In this document: positions 1 through 12,112 of the stretch, one piece after another
How the letters are laid out: each line of letters opens with the position of its first letter
How positions within the stretch are numbered: the stretch's first letter is position 1
From: Stichopus chloronotus
Lineage: Eukaryota; Echinodermata; Holothuroidea; Aspidochirotida; Stichopodidae
Reading direction: 5' to 3'
Assembly (NCBI GenBank): GCA_021234535.1
Contig: CM037843.1
Span: 3,924,820-3,988,819, forward strand
DNA: 64,000 nt
Position numbers and translations under genes: made by a program
The notes under the pieces: model-generated
What the model saw: the letters and a program-made list of their open reading frames with translations, nothing else
Databases searched by the model: none
What the model was told of the DNA's origin: nothing

Positions 1-1788
1 TAAATTAGCTATGGATTTCCTGTCTACAGATAGTTTAATCTAAATTTCCTTTCAAGGTGACAATTATAGTTTAGTCAGTGCGTGAACCATCGTTTACCAT
101 TACGTAGAGATCGTAACGGTTTACATATACTGGGTACTAGTGTTACTGAACTGCAAGGAAGCCTATGTAAACATCAGAACATAGTAAAAATGAATCATTT
201 TATCATCATATCTACGAACTGTTGTTCAGTCACCTTTGAAATAAGGTCTATGACGGATGAAGGCAGTCCGTTAGTCCGGGGAGCTGCCACTCTGACAGCG
301 GCAGCTCCCTGCTTAGTCAAAGATGCAAGAACCCATAAGTAAAGGCACTGGAACGCAGCCTACACCGGCCTGCTACTCCGTTTATTTAAACATTAAAGTA
401 GGTCATGGGCCTTAGCTAAACGTTATCACCATGTGGGATCGAGGTCCTTTAAATCCCTCTCCATTCCAATGGAAACTTGTACCATCCTATGGCTATATTT
501 ACCTAATTCGTAAAAGGTGTTTTAATTAAGTGACTGAAAAGAAAATGCCATTCGCTTTTTTTTTCTTTTTTTCGTTTTGTGATGTACCGTTGTGACCTTA
601 GTGATAGGCGATGTATATATCTTGAGGAGCTACCGCACGTGCTTCATGCATCGTGGACAGAACGGCAAAAGCGATCATTCGTGTGGACTATACTGGTGTA
701 AACGGACTTTTTCCCCGTCTAATTTTGAAAATGGATAAAATAAAGTTTCCCCTGTATTTGCAGATATGAAACAGAGAAAGGTATTTTGTTTATTTTTAGG
801 TCGAGAGAGAGAGAGGTAGAGTTGTACGTTCAACTTGAAAACCTCCGCCAATGTGGACTTCCCCAATTGATTGCTGTATATACAAATGAAAAATGTGTAC
901 ACAGGAAAGGTACTCGTACTTTTTACTGTTGACTTAGTAAGCGCACTCTTCTTTTCTTGTTGACTTATACGAAAAGGGATATAGAAAAAAGAAGAAATGA
1001 AAAAAAAAGCTCTCCGTGGATGAGGAATGATCTTCTTGAGGAGGAGAGTAAACTGTGAGACACTCGAGTTACAATGGAAACCCGATATGACTGCACCGTT
1101 ATACGTCAGAGACTGAATGAAATAAAAAGAAAAAGATGGATAAAACCACACACAAAAAAAAAAAAATTAAGAAAAGACAGGAATGTCTGGATTGCACTTT
1201 TATCCTATCTTCAGTGTATTATCTACATCATGGAATTCGGCATTGGTGAAATTCATATATAATGTGAGAGTGTGTGTGAGTGTGTGTATATGTGCCCTTT
1301 TTTTACTTTCGGTATATCCAATTTAAATGATATTAGGGCGTCTACGAGAATACATGAATATTCATTCGATACGTCTCGACTTTCACCCAATCAGGTCGAC
1401 GCACGGTCTTCTGCTGACACGCTGTGTAGTTTTGCTCTGCGATTTGTGGTGTAGGCTTTTTTTTTCCTTAACGAACTTTGTCACCTTCGTTTTGTTTCAG
1501 CACTGCTAAGCGGCACACTTTCCCAGCGTGCGATCTTTGTGTACCTCTCCTTCGTCGTACGGTATGACGGTGGCCTAATTTCCTTGTTCTCATAACCCAA
1601 ATTTCTTGACAAGTTCACCGATCCCACCACCTTCTCGATAGTGTTTCAATTCCGTAGTGTAGGGAGAGAGAGGAAGAGAAATAAGGGACTGGAAAAAAAG
1701 AAAGAGATGCATACGGGTTTTTACTGCACTACTTTTGACTGTATGATTATTCATCCATAGAGATTTGTTTGTCCAGCTTGTATTTCAC
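1..1788. other. No gene seen; AT-rich flank with low-complexity tracts
   Basis: I see no supported gene. The longest open frame (675-1151, minus, 158 codons) is rich in Phe, Ser and Lys from A/T tracts and has no convincing splice sites. A degenerate TG run lies at 1264-1290 and purine-rich runs at 960-1010 and 1130-1170. A short 62-base block at 1500-1561 sits between an AG and a GT but is too small to call. Confidence 0.6.
278..310. other. GC-rich perfect hairpin
   Basis: GGGAGCTGCC at 279-288 is matched exactly by its reverse complement at 300-309, leaving an 11-base loop. The 10-bp GC-rich stem stands out in AT-rich surroundings. No U tract follows it and no known RNA family is recognised. 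It could be a remnant of a miniature element or an isolated palindrome. Confidence 0.6.
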
Positions 1789-1935
1789 CTACCGATCGCT
1801 TTCTGTTAAAAAAGGTCTGGTAAAGTTGGCTGGCCAGGCAGGCAGGCGCGGGCTGGCGGCCAAGCGGTAAGGACTTAAGTTGAGACCGCGGAAGTGCTGC
1901 CACCCCGGTGTGACGTCACCCAGGACGGAGACCAT
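1789..1935 (-). CDS. Candidate small ORF (48 codons) in a CpG-rich block
   Basis: On the minus strand an ATG in good context (purine at -3, G at +4) at 1935-1933 opens a 48-codon frame ending in TAG at 1789. It is unusually GC-rich for this window, contains Trp and several Pro residues, and has no recognisable domain, signal peptide or membrane segment. It runs through the CRE- and ETS-like sites described for this block, so it may simply be an open frame inside a promoter. No splice donor is obvious inside it. Function unknown. Confidence 0.15.
   Translation of the reverse strand: MVSVLGDVTPGWQHFRGLNLSPYRLAASPRLPAWPANFTRPFLTESDR
1830..1935. promoter_or_regulatory. CpG-rich block with CRE- and ETS-like sites
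   Basis: About nine CpG dinucleotides lie in about 90 bases, far denser than the surroundings. The block holds a palindromic CRE word TGACGTCA (1911-1918) and, about 20 bases upstream, GCGGAAGTG, which resembles an ETS core. A donor-like AGCGGTAAGG sits near 1868 on the + strand. CRE plus ETS without a TATA box is a common arrangement in TATA-less animal promoters, which is established knowledge; that this block is a promoter is inference. Direction of transcription is undecided. Confidence 0.3.
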
Positions 1936-1939
1936 TTTC

Positions 1940-3889
1940 ATTTTTTTTTTGTCGGTGATCAATTTATACCTCAGTTTATATCCGACGCACAGTTTGTATT
2001 CCGTAGTTAATTATGACGGAAATATCAGATAACAGACTAGGAGTTGCGGCTGGACTGAGAAAATAGTGATAACTCAGTGAATGTGAACGCGTGAACTACA
2101 TGAGCTGCCGTCGATCAAGTCAAATAGTTTGTGAATACCATAGAAATGAAAAGTAACGAAGATGCTGAGTTAATAAATGTATACAGCGGAGTATTTATCA
2201 TGTGACGTAAACAAAGTGTGAGGGCGCTTCTGTTGTACGGCAAATAGAGATTCTTTTAAGAGACAAATGCGCTCTAACGGCGAAAAATCTTAAAACACGT
2301 GTGTTTACAAATCTGCACTGTGCGATTGACTTTAAAATAAATCACACCATTACTGTGCGTTATCTTGTTTCTGTTGTCAGTTCTAACCGTGAAGCCGTAC
2401 AGTAAAGTCTGTGTGCTGGCAATGTGGGCATTTTGACACACAACTTTGGCACGCACTTGAACCAAGTTACATGTGTTGACAAACTGTATGTTGACAAGCT
2501 GTATGTGCGTTTACTCTCCGTTTTACGATAACAGCAGTTAAATGTGTATCGGCTTTGTTGTAACTGTCATGACGTTATTCTCCTCATACCATACGTATGT
2601 TCATGTTCATGTATATTCTATATTAAGTTTTTATGGGGATATCTTTCACAGCGCTAGGGTGACCATTTTGGAATACGCACGCGCCGTGTACTGCCAAGTA
2701 TTCATCAAGTAAAGTAAAAAATATTACAACATTAATAATACAAATATAATATAAATATTAATAATAAGAAAAACATAAAATATTAAAAAAAAAACAGAGG
2801 GGAGCTTCTGTTTTTACCGCAGTAAAAGCTAACTCGTTAATACGTTAATACCATTAGCGGGTAATATATCTTCATGGTGTAGGTGAGGGGTCGGGGGAGG
2901 GGGGTAACTTCACCTGAATTGACTCTTCGAGGAGGGTGATGTTTTCACGTTTCAATCTTTGCAGCTATCCGAGCGTCTTTGATGTACAGTGTAAAGGATG
3001 TTGGTTTGTATCAAGACGGTACCTAGCAGTTGCTTGAAAAACAAGCGCCATAACATGAGAATGAGCTATTAAATATTAATTATTTGTCCAACTCCCCTTA
3101 ATCCTAGACGGTGTTCATTACACATGATGTCAATAACCTGTCCTTGCTTATACTGGTGTCGCAGATTTAAGTGAAGTTCTTTCGACCAAACTCTTCTTCT
3201 TTTCTATCCTAACCATGTCTCACTTTAAACATATGCATTTACTACATAGTTCCATAAACTTAGTCAATTTTTTTAACATTTCGGCCGAGCACACTTCCAG
3301 TTTCACCTCTGCCGTCAGTTTCGCTAATCCATATGCTCATCAAAGATCGTTATGCGAGGGAGATGGTAGCAGGGTTATGTTTGTATAGACTCCTTTAATG
3401 GTCTAAGCTTTCTCCCCTTTACTTTTTTCGTTACGTGTAAGTCATATTCTGCAGCGGGTGCTTGGTGTCTATTACAGATGAGGGGGTAGACCCCCTGCAT
3501 CTAACTACCACTTGATATATGCTGAAAACGACAGCTGTACCAAAAGAGATCTGCCGCCACCCTGAAAGACGGAGGATTATCTTGCTAGTCCCTCGCGAGA
3601 CGGAAAGGAAAGCCAACAACATCTGACATAAAGCCCATTTCCATAATTATACCATCATTTCAAAAACTTGACGTGTAGGATATTGGGTGAACGTTAGTGG
3701 GGGCCCCCCTCTCCAGGTGACGTAATTACGTCTTAATTATATCTTTAAAAATACACCAGTCGGGGTAGTGTGTTGACCGAAGCACCCTTAAAACAATGTC
3801 CAATTAAGATATCGGTGGTATGAAAAACAAAGAAAATAAAAAAGAAAGAGAAAGATAAGAAAAGAAAAAATAATAACCTCCCGTAGTAT
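1940..3889. other. No gene seen; unique AT-rich DNA
   Basis: Nothing beyond a run of A/T-only sequence around 2710-2800 and G-rich stretches near 2885-2905 can be supported. A 54-base AG...GT-bounded block at 2965-3018 was considered and not called. Confidence 0.6.
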
Positions 3890-4130
3890 TTTGTAGGCTC
3901 GGTTTCCAGCCGGGATCCGAAATATTTCTCGTTAGATACGCACTCGATCGAACAGCAGGAAAGAGAGAGCCGCGTAGCGAAATAGCTGCGCAGCGTTGGA
4001 ACTGGATCCGACGGGGCCGTTCGGCGTTGACATCGAGATGATAAAGGGTGGAATAAGCTAGGTGGAGCTGATTACCGATAAAAGGGAATCAGATGGCGGC
4101 ATAAGTCGTGGAATGCGGTCAAGATAAATT
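3890..4130. other. Second CpG-rich block
   Basis: CpG density rises sharply compared with the flanks (for example CCGCGTAGCG and GCGCAGCG words). On the minus strand it holds a short ATG-initiated frame of about 34 codons with G/C-rich third positions, ending in TAA near 3937. No TATA box, consensus donor or known RNA motif is visible. It may be an unmethylated 5' region of a gene or a decayed repeat; I cannot decide. Confidence 0.25.
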
Positions 4131-7100
4131 GATATGGCTTTCACTCGTGTTTATTGAATGGCATACTTGATACAGAAGTTGAACTTCAATACCATAACGT
4201 GAAAAATAGAGCATAGGAAAGCCACTGTTTGTTCCGGAGAGATCTTGAAAGCTACAAAGTTGCCAGCAGTGTTCACTGTGGATTGTGTCATATAGCAATT
4301 CCCTAGGTCAGACTATACTCACGCTGAAGAACTTGCTCTACTCTCAGCTGTGGCAAGAAAATTTGTGTCACGTTAGCCTAATTTGGCACTATGGAGTTCA
4401 CCCCCTCCCCCCCCTCCCTTAGTTCCTTTTCTTTGTAATATGAGTAAATCCAAAATTATTTGAAAATACAGAAATTTTGTTTTGTATTAAGTTGTATAAT
4501 TACGTGTTTGTTTTAGTTTTAATTGCGCTGAGTAAAATATTTAAGTTATCATCCAGACTTTCCCAGTTTCCCCAATTACACCAAGAACAACCATTTCAGC
4601 TATTTTCGCTTCCTTTGACAGGTTTTTACTTTCTCTCAGAGGGTATTTTGTTCCTTTAGAACGTTTCCCTTTGTTCAGGAGGTTGTCATTTCCTCTTAGA
4701 TGGTTAATGAACTCACCATGTAAAGCAGTGTTCATACATGGTACTGTAATGTGCCTATTTTGTTCTGTCTGATTGAGTACATGTAGCTTTTTTTAAAAGG
4801 GAAAGTCCACATGCTTCGGCACATTTTTGAATAGATCGTTAGCAAAAGCCGGACAATGAGATTCAAGACCGAAGACAATTGTGCCAAAGAGGGTATCCTC
4901 ATAACGAATGCTAGAAGAGAGCAACAAACCCCTCCTCGTTCTTGTTAACGATAATGATGATAGCATCATTGAGAGTGATATATTATGCATTATACACCTC
5001 ATTCCTCTAACAATTTTCGTTTTGTATCAAAGTCATGTCTTTCTTCCAAGAACTTCCTGCATGATACACTAAGTTGACTGCCATGATAAGCAGACATACT
5101 GTCATGAGTTGTCACGGTAGTTTGATGTCTTGAGGAGACTTTTCGTATATATGATACACTATGAATGGTAAGCAGACTTACTGTCATGTCAAAATTTCCT
5201 GTTAAGATAGAGGAAATTTCCATCATTCTCCACTGCTCAAATTAATTCACATCTTTACATACACATTCTCTATGACAATGATTCTTTTAAGGAGTCAAAG
5301 TCAAGAGTGAATTTTTGTTTGTTTGTTATTCTTGCTTATTTCTTTTTATTCTTTCCATCATGACATCAACCGTTCTCATTTTTGACACGAACGAAACAGG
5401 TAAGACCAAAGATCAGACGGTTTTTCATGTAAAAAAAAAAATAGTGTAATTATTAGAGTACACACATAATGGTTTGAAGAAAAGAAACATTTTGCTGTTA
5501 AAACTGACATGAACAGAATTTTTTTACTGCCCTCTGGAAAAGTCCCCTCCCCTCCCACAGTTCCATATGAGAGAGAAATGAGACAACTTGGCAAGTAATA
5601 AATTACAACAAGTTTGGTATTTATGTTGACAGCAATAAGGTGACGTTTTACCACAGACTGTTGAGACAGGCTACTTACAAGGAAACATTTTGGCTCATGG
5701 GCTCAATTTTAACCACCCAGTCCAGTTTAGCCCTATCAGCTGAGCCCTTCCAGCCTATCCCAGGTACTGTGCCCTGTCACTCAGTTCTGAGCTTATCTCA
5801 ACCCTCACAGCCCAGCCCAGCCCATCCCATCGTAGGTGCCATACCACCATTAATTAATCCCTCCATTGACTTACCGCACACTAAAATACTGACATTCGAG
5901 GTCTATGCAAGGTACATGGGTACATGCAAGGTACGTCATATCAGGGATTTCTTACCTATCATGTGATTGGTAACTGCCTGGCCTATCATCGCATTTAAAA
6001 TGTTCCACATGTTGACCATTCAGATTTTGAACTAAAGTGGTGACAGTTTTGAGAGGTGCCCCCCCATTCGACAAGGCCCACAGACCGAATTCACTACGAT
6101 TCCTTCAATTTTCTAAAAAAATCTAAATCTCCGTCCCGATTTTCACATCATCTGTACTTTCATTTTCAACGTCCCTTCAACGTCCAAGTAAAAACATAAT
6201 AGTGATGACCGAAAACATAATGATAAAATGATTGTCGTCGCTCATTTTAGGCACTTTTCCGGAGGGTTAACAAAACTTGCGTATTTACAAAATATAGTGG
6301 CGGTATGGTAACTATACCTCTAGTACACACCCCTCGACTATCCCCTATGTATACAGTACAATAATTTTTTTTCATCTCGAGGGTTCTTTCTCACCACGTG
6401 CAGCTACTCTGTGTTACCGGGGAGATGCTGCACCTCCCAGGTGTTACCGGTATTACCATATAGCGCCACAGAGATTTTGTCAGGCCATAGTGACAACTGT
6501 AAATGTACATGTATCTCTAACGAAACTGACATGCAGAAAGGAGAATACAAAACCTTGCTTCGTGTGGTGTTTTACATATTCAACACGTTTGTTTGTGTAT
6601 TACTGTTGGATAACGAAAAAGTTGGCCGAAACATAAAGAATAGACACACGGACAAAATCATCACCTTGCCATGTGTTTATCCCATACTGACTGATGAAAG
6701 CAAGAAATATAAAGGTGTTCCTGAACTAATAGACTTTCATTGATAGGTCTTTTATATAAATTACTTAATTAAATCGTGTAGCAACAGCTGAGGACCTAGG
6801 CTGATCAGAGGGAGCAACATACATATAACTTACAAATACGATGAGACGAATGCGACTACGCGTGACGACGTGGTAACCAAGATGACCTTTACTCACAGAA
6901 AATATGTTCAAATATGGTTTTTAATTTACTGAGCAAATGAACTTGACTGCATTTTCATTTGACTGTCGGAGTACATTGATCAACATTTTTCACGCAGTTT
7001 TCACTGATACAGTTATCTTTGCTGGTATAAAGGTTATCATGGCTCATTTAGGGTTCGAGTGCATAAACGTATTACTTTCTTAATTACCATAGTTGAATCA

Positions 7101-9117
7101 AACAACATATAACGTGATATAGGTTTTAAAGCCACACGCATGCCCCCTTTCCCTTCGTCCAAATTCTCCTAAACATCTGCAGTACTGGTCAATGGGCCAG
7201 CTCAAATGATGTTTACGTATAGCACAAAATAGTGACGCAATTCACCAATACAGGGATGGCATACCATTCAGTGTAGTGTAATTTTCTTCTGCTTGTAAGA
7301 TGTCTGTCATTAAAGTGCTTTCAAAATGAAATACATTTTTTGGCGTAATGATCGAATTAATCATAAAAACGTTGAAATTAGCCATGATTTCCATCAAATT
7401 CCATGGAACATCGACCTTTTCACACAATAAAGCAAACTTCCAATACCCTGTTTTTCATATTTAGGCCTAATTAAATATTGAGTAGGAATATGCTCGGAGT
7501 TCTTGAGATATAATGAAATATTTTTTCACATCTTTACATGGAATTACAATTCATTTCCAGCAGTATGGTTCTAACTGTCAATTTAGCTGACAAAAGAAGA
7601 AGTATTTTACTAAAAACTTTTAAACATTATTTTCCATGTTAAGTCAGTTCCTATATTATTATTATTATTAGTTTTTATGCTGTTTACTTTCCGTTTTTTT
7701 CACTGTTTTTAAGTAATAAATATTCTGTTGTTGGTCCCATTCATCACACATATTTGTTGTCGAAGATTTAAATAAAATGTTTCGTTTTACAGAGCAACAA
7801 ATTATAGTCATTAAAACAGCATGCAACAAAGTGAAATCCAACTTCTCCCCCTTCCAAGAAATAAAATTCAACTTCTCTTTTTGTCGTCTCTGTCGTTATT
7901 CTTAAATACTTCTTAAAAAGTGTCAAATAAAACAAGTGTCTAAAGACGTCTTTCTTTTTGTTTTTCGAAATAGTACAATGTAAGTTTAGTAAATGTTTAA
8001 CAATTTAAAGGTCAATACGTCAATAGCCATCATACGGAATACCAACGTTCGTCACCACAGGCTGCAAGGCTTGTAATTTCATAACTTCGTTCGCCACTTT
8101 TTTCCTCCTCCAACCTACCCCCCCCCCCCCACCCAAGCACTCCCGTCCACCATACATAACACCATCCACTCATTTGCGATACACGCTTTAAAAGAAATAC
8201 AAGAGTAAATTTTAAGAGGCAAATAAATTGAAGAATACAGAAAAGGAGGGGTGGAGTAAAACATGTTGCGAAGAACTGAATGATCTCAGGGAGAACGGTG
8301 GTATCTGTCCTAGTTTTCTACTGAAGCTGAGATTCGTAAAGTACACTTTTGATTTATTATTAAAGAGATCATGTTCTCTTGGCAGCTTGGGGTTACTAAT
8401 ACATTACTAAGAAGTTAACGTTTGCACGTTTTTGTAATATGGGGATAGTCTGATCTTAAGATGCAAAGACGGAGACTTTTTTATATTTATGTGCACAAAT
8501 CCGAGACTTTCTTTAAAATATTAACAGCCAAGGATATATAAGTACCGTGATATTTTGCAAATATTATTGAAAAAAAGAAATAAAAAAATACATAGACAGA
8601 AAAGAGATAAACAGGGGTTGAAGGGAAAAGACGAAGATTTTTTTGGAGGGTTTAAAATATTCTCCTAGAAAGGAGTCGTCTCGAAAGATCGACGAATTTT
8701 TAAGCGCCTCCTGGAACCTAAGGTGCCCAGAGAAGTGTACAGTTCTAATATGTATAGGCTTTTCATGCAGTCCAGTTAGTTCAAGACTTTCAAAATGAAA
8801 CCTGCAAATATAACTTACATTATGGCACAAGTTAACACACTGGAATAACACAAAACAACTTTTAAAACATGACAAACGCCAACTCATATATGAAGGAATG
8901 CACGCAAACGCGGAACGAAAGAGATCACTGTAAGTTAAACACAGATAAACAGTTTGTTCAAAACTATAGCTTCCAATGGACAAGGAAATTGTCAAGCTGA
9001 TTCATGCTTTTTTCTGTGGCTGGTACAATTTTGTTGTCGCAATCGAGGGCGCTTTCAAGGTTAACGTAGATGTCGAGTGGACACTCACTGCTGTTGTTTT
9101 TGCAACTATCAATCTCC
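4131..9117. other. No gene seen; mostly unique non-coding DNA
   Basis: Several 60-143-codon frames occur (for example 5640-5966 + and 8564-8995 minus) but none shows a recognisable domain, and each is within chance expectation for AT-rich DNA. A short TTA run lies at 7655-7671, a C run at 8116-8130, and a small tandem duplication at 5060-5190 is listed separately. Confidence 0.55.
5060..5190. repeat. Two-copy degenerate tandem repeat
   Basis: A segment starting ATGATACACT and containing AAGCAGAC(A/T)TACTGTCATG occurs at about 5061-5106 and again at about 5151-5188, so the period is roughly 85-90 bp. Identity is high in the shared core and lost between the cores. It is not coding. Confidence 0.6.
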
Positions 9118-9433
9118 AGGGAATATTGCGTTTGTTTAACAGAAAAGAATCATATTTTTAAAACCAATACTTATGGACACAGAATGACAGATTATTCAGC
9201 GTAAGGCAGGAAGTTATAAATAAGTTTCTCGCAGATAGAAATGTCTGTTCCTCAAGAATAATTGTTCACCCAAATTTTCAAACATTCAAATGTTGCACTT
9301 TTCGTGACTCATCTTATTCCTAATGTTTCGATGAGATGAAGCTATTTTAGTGAGACTGAATAGTTAACAGTTGTCAAAGTTTTTTTCTTCGCATGTTATG
9401 TTGTTGCATTTAAACTCAATATTTTCTCTTCAC
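9118..9433 (+). mobile_element. TTAA element family 2, degenerate copy
   Basis: This roughly 315-bp copy aligns with the copies at 13072-13405 and 17750-18096. All share an AGGGAA start followed by GCGTTTG, a GACACAGAATGA-like core, TTGTTCACCCAAA, and a GATGAGATGAAGCT-like motif. Both ends are eroded and no flanking TTAA remains, so this is an older copy. No protein is encoded. Mobility, if any, would have needed a transposase in trans. Confidence 0.7.
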
Positions 9434-10320
9434 TCCCCCCCCCCAAAAAAAAAAACACCTCAGTGTTTATAACAATGTGGTTTTACAACCGTTGTAAAAT
9501 AAGGTAAAATATTAGTGGAACCAATGTTACAACGATGCCAATGCAGAAAAGTAAAACTTGTGGACAATTGACTTATTCTTGAAGTGAGACGTACGCCCTC
9601 TGTAATTTCCTGATAGACGGAAGTGCAATAAAGGCAACAAAAATAGGTTAATTCTCCTAAATCAGTTTATGTTTTTGTATTTTATCAGTTGTGGTCAAGT
9701 TTCACAGATAGACGGTAATCAATCACTTTGTTGAAATTGAGTCAAACGAGGATGTAAAAAAACCGTTCGCTCATCATTGAGCCTGAGGCTTGAAATCAGA
9801 TGGAGGGGGGGGGGGGGGCGCGGAACTGTTGGATGGTCAATAGAGGTTACACCATAACTAGGGACTGCTACCGAGAAAAGACAGGCAAAAGGGAACAAAA
9901 AGAAAACCCATCCATGCGATTAGGTTAGGACGGCTACCCTGTGCAATGAGGAGTGTGTCATAGTAATATACACATATTATGTAACGGTATGGTATGTAAA
10001 GTGCTAAAAATTCCCTGTAATTAATGCCTCTATTAGCAACGTATTAAAAAAGAAATAGCAACGAAACTTCTCGCTTCTCCTTCCGGTTTAAAAAGCAAAC
10101 TAAGATAGAGATCTATGTGTATGAAAAATCATATATATACATATAGGCATATTGTAGTGATCCTTGTGTTGGCATTAGAATAAGGTATAAGCATAAACAA
10201 AACATACAGTGACGCCTGTTGTAGCATCAACAAATTTTACTGTAATAACATTTCGGACATCTTACTTCCTACAAAAGGCGTCAGTGTATATTGTTTATGT
10301 TCATACCATTTATATACACA
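9434..10320. other. No gene seen; homopolymer tracts
   Basis: The stretch has a C/A run at 9436-9456 and a G run at about 9804-9818, and is otherwise unique AT-rich DNA. No open frame of interest. Confidence 0.6.
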
Positions 10321-10324
10321 CCTA

Positions 10325-10580
10325 TCATCCTTTGAGAGGATTTACAAAATCTTTTACAAACACTACATATGAAGCTGTAAGAAGACTGAAAACTTTCCAA
10401 ACACGGACTAACTCTATAAGCAAAGTAACAAAAATAAAGCAAGCTGAACAAGTTTAGAATAAATGAGATTAAACAGGTTTCAAATTGTGGGATAAAGAAG
10501 ACTAAAATAGCTCTAACAGGTTGGTATTTGTAACGAATTAGTTCGTTATCTTCGGATTTTACGTATACTATTTGTGATGT

Positions 10581-10583
<3 letters not shown>
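10325..10583. repeat. 346-bp tandem duplication, unit 1
   Basis: This unit and the one starting near 10671 share long near-identical blocks, including a stretch around TTTGTAACGAATTAGTTCG (10528 and 10862) and TTTCCAAACACGGACTAAC (10393 and 10743). The offset is about 346 bp. Small indels separate the units. The left boundary has TCCTTTGAGAGGATT, which matches TCCTTTAAGAGGATT of unit 2. No coding potential is supported in either unit. Confidence 0.85.
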
Positions 10584-10671
<88 letters not shown>

Positions 10672-10672
10672 T
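10584..10672. repeat. (TA)n microsatellite between duplicated units
   Basis: About 89 bases of TA repeat, interrupted twice by TG. It sits exactly at the junction of the two duplicated units. Tyr-Ile repeat ORFs called here on both strands are artefacts of the TA array. Confidence 0.95.
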
Positions 10673-10915
10673 CCTCCTTTAAGAGGATTAACAAAAACTT
10701 TTACAAACACTATATATGGAGCTGTAAGAAGACTTCGAAAGCTTTCCAAACACGGACTAACAATAAGCAAAGTAACAAAAATAAAAGTTAAGAATAAAGG
10801 AGATTAAATAGGTTTCAAATTGTGGAATAAAGAAGGCTAAAGTAGCTTTAACAAGTTGTTATTTGTAACGAATTAGTTCGTTACCTTCGGATTTTACGTG
10901 TACTATTTGTGTAGT
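10673..10915. repeat. 346-bp tandem duplication, unit 2
   Basis: Second copy of the unit described at 10325-10583. It begins directly after the TA array with TCCTCCTTTAAGAGGATT and ends with ACTATTTGTG. The duplication may have arisen by slippage or unequal exchange at the TA tract, or this may be a family of elements that carries a terminal TA array. Confidence 0.85.
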
Positions 10916-11553
10916 GTTCTACTTGTCATACTCGCCATTAGCAATAAATGAATCAACTTAGCTAAGCACTGATTCCCTATGTGAGAGGGTAGTTTGTTTT
11001 TCTAACACTGCATTAACAAAATAAAAAAAGAATGAAAACCCTTATAGTTATAGAAGAGTATACTTAATCTAAGTATCCAAATATTCCTGATCAGTGTAAT
11101 ATTTTGCTACTATAACAACAAGGAAGTGAAAAAGGATACGAAAGAGTTCTAGATTAATTAACCATAAAATACAAATTATGTTATCATTTGTCACCGAAAA
11201 CAATAAACTTTAGCAAAATGTCAAAGTGATCCATTAAACAAGAGTAAGGGCGGGGGCTGGGGTTGCTAGAGGAGGGAGACGAGAGAGGAAACCATCGACG
11301 TATATCAACCCACATTATACTTTGCTGCATTTAATGACTTGGGGCGTATGATTGTTGAGTTGTACCATAGTTAAATTATGCAGAAGGAAAAGGGAAGGAT
11401 TCTTAAAAAGGGCTCATTGATTTATTTCTTTTTACGAATGGGTGTCAATCGGTGGAGGACAAAGGGGCGATATCCCCTGCTTCTGGGGAGAGGTGGTGAC
11501 AGACAGGGTATCAAATGTAAAGCCCCTAACCACGTATCTGCTCATTCACATTT
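10916..11553. other. No gene seen
   Basis: Unique AT-rich sequence with a G-rich patch near 11245-11285. A 60-codon frame at 11378-11560 has no supporting features. Confidence 0.6.
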
Positions 11554-12112
11554 AAAGTGATTGCATGTGTACTGAAAACCAGAAGGATAAAATTATATTT
11601 GATCTTAACTTTCCCTTTATTTTTAAATGTACAGGGGACGTTGTATATGGACGGACTACGTCTTTCAATTAAAGAAAACTATAGTGTGAAAAGCAACGGG
11701 ATTGGCATAAAACAAAAACAAAAATCATATTTGAAAATTAAAGGTTCTTACTATAAGCGCCTACATGAACGAATATGTAACAGTACAGGTCTCACTGGTG
11801 TATCGAAAAACATACTACTCAACTCGTCGCTCCTTGGTCGGTATCGCGAATTGTAGTATTGAGTGAAAGGAAGCAATGTATTTACAAATAACCTACAAAC
11901 TGATCACAAGATTGCGGTGTCAGTGATCCTGAATTGTTTTGACTAACTGAATATACTTCTCATTGGCTTGTTCAAAGCTGCACACCGTTGATATGAATGA
12001 AAACTGTCAACCACTACATTATCGTATTATGCACTTTCTGTTGTTATGTTAGAGGAATTTGAAATCATTTGGCAGAATTAAACAACTAAAACCTATTTAT
12101 TTTTCCAGATTG
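11554..12112 (+). repeat. Dispersed repeat family 1, copy A
   Basis: This segment of about 560 bp is found again in reverse orientation at 28852-29428 and 36160-36660. Shared landmarks include AAGTGATTGC at one end, TTGAAAATTAA(A/C)GGTTC, GAAAACTGTCAACCAC and TTTTTCCAGATTG at the other end. A 99-codon frame (11557-11856) partly matches in frame a 71-codon frame in copy B, but copy C breaks it. No convincing terminal inverted repeats or poly(A) tail is seen, so its class is undetermined. Confidence 0.8.

Noticed and set aside
675..1151. 158-codon minus-strand ORF
   Set aside because: Phe/Ser/Lys-rich low complexity from T- and A-rich tracts, no homology signature, and close to chance expectation for AT-rich DNA.
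1500..1561. 62-base block between TTTCAG and GTATGA
   Set aside because: Open in one frame but too short, with a weak donor and no neighbouring exon in phase.
2965..3018. 54-base block between TTTGCAG and GTACC, with a DVQCKGC word like zinc-ribbon proteins
   Set aside because: Too short, weak donor, and the CxxC word alone is not evidence of a ribosomal or zinc-ribbon protein.
4791..5230. Possible TTAA element starting TTAAAAGGGAAAGTCC
   Set aside because: No inverted right end or second TTAA at a sensible distance could be found.
7051..7062. GGTTCGAGTGC resembling a tRNA B box
   Set aside because: No A box at the right distance and no cloverleaf could be drawn; no tRNA called anywhere in the window.
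8564..8995. 143-codon minus-strand ORF
   Set aside because: No recognisable motif, AT-rich, T-rich end; frames of this length are expected once or so by chance in 64 kb.
10281..10807. Several Tyr-Ile repeat ORFs
   Set aside because: Direct translation of the TA array and of the duplicated flanks.
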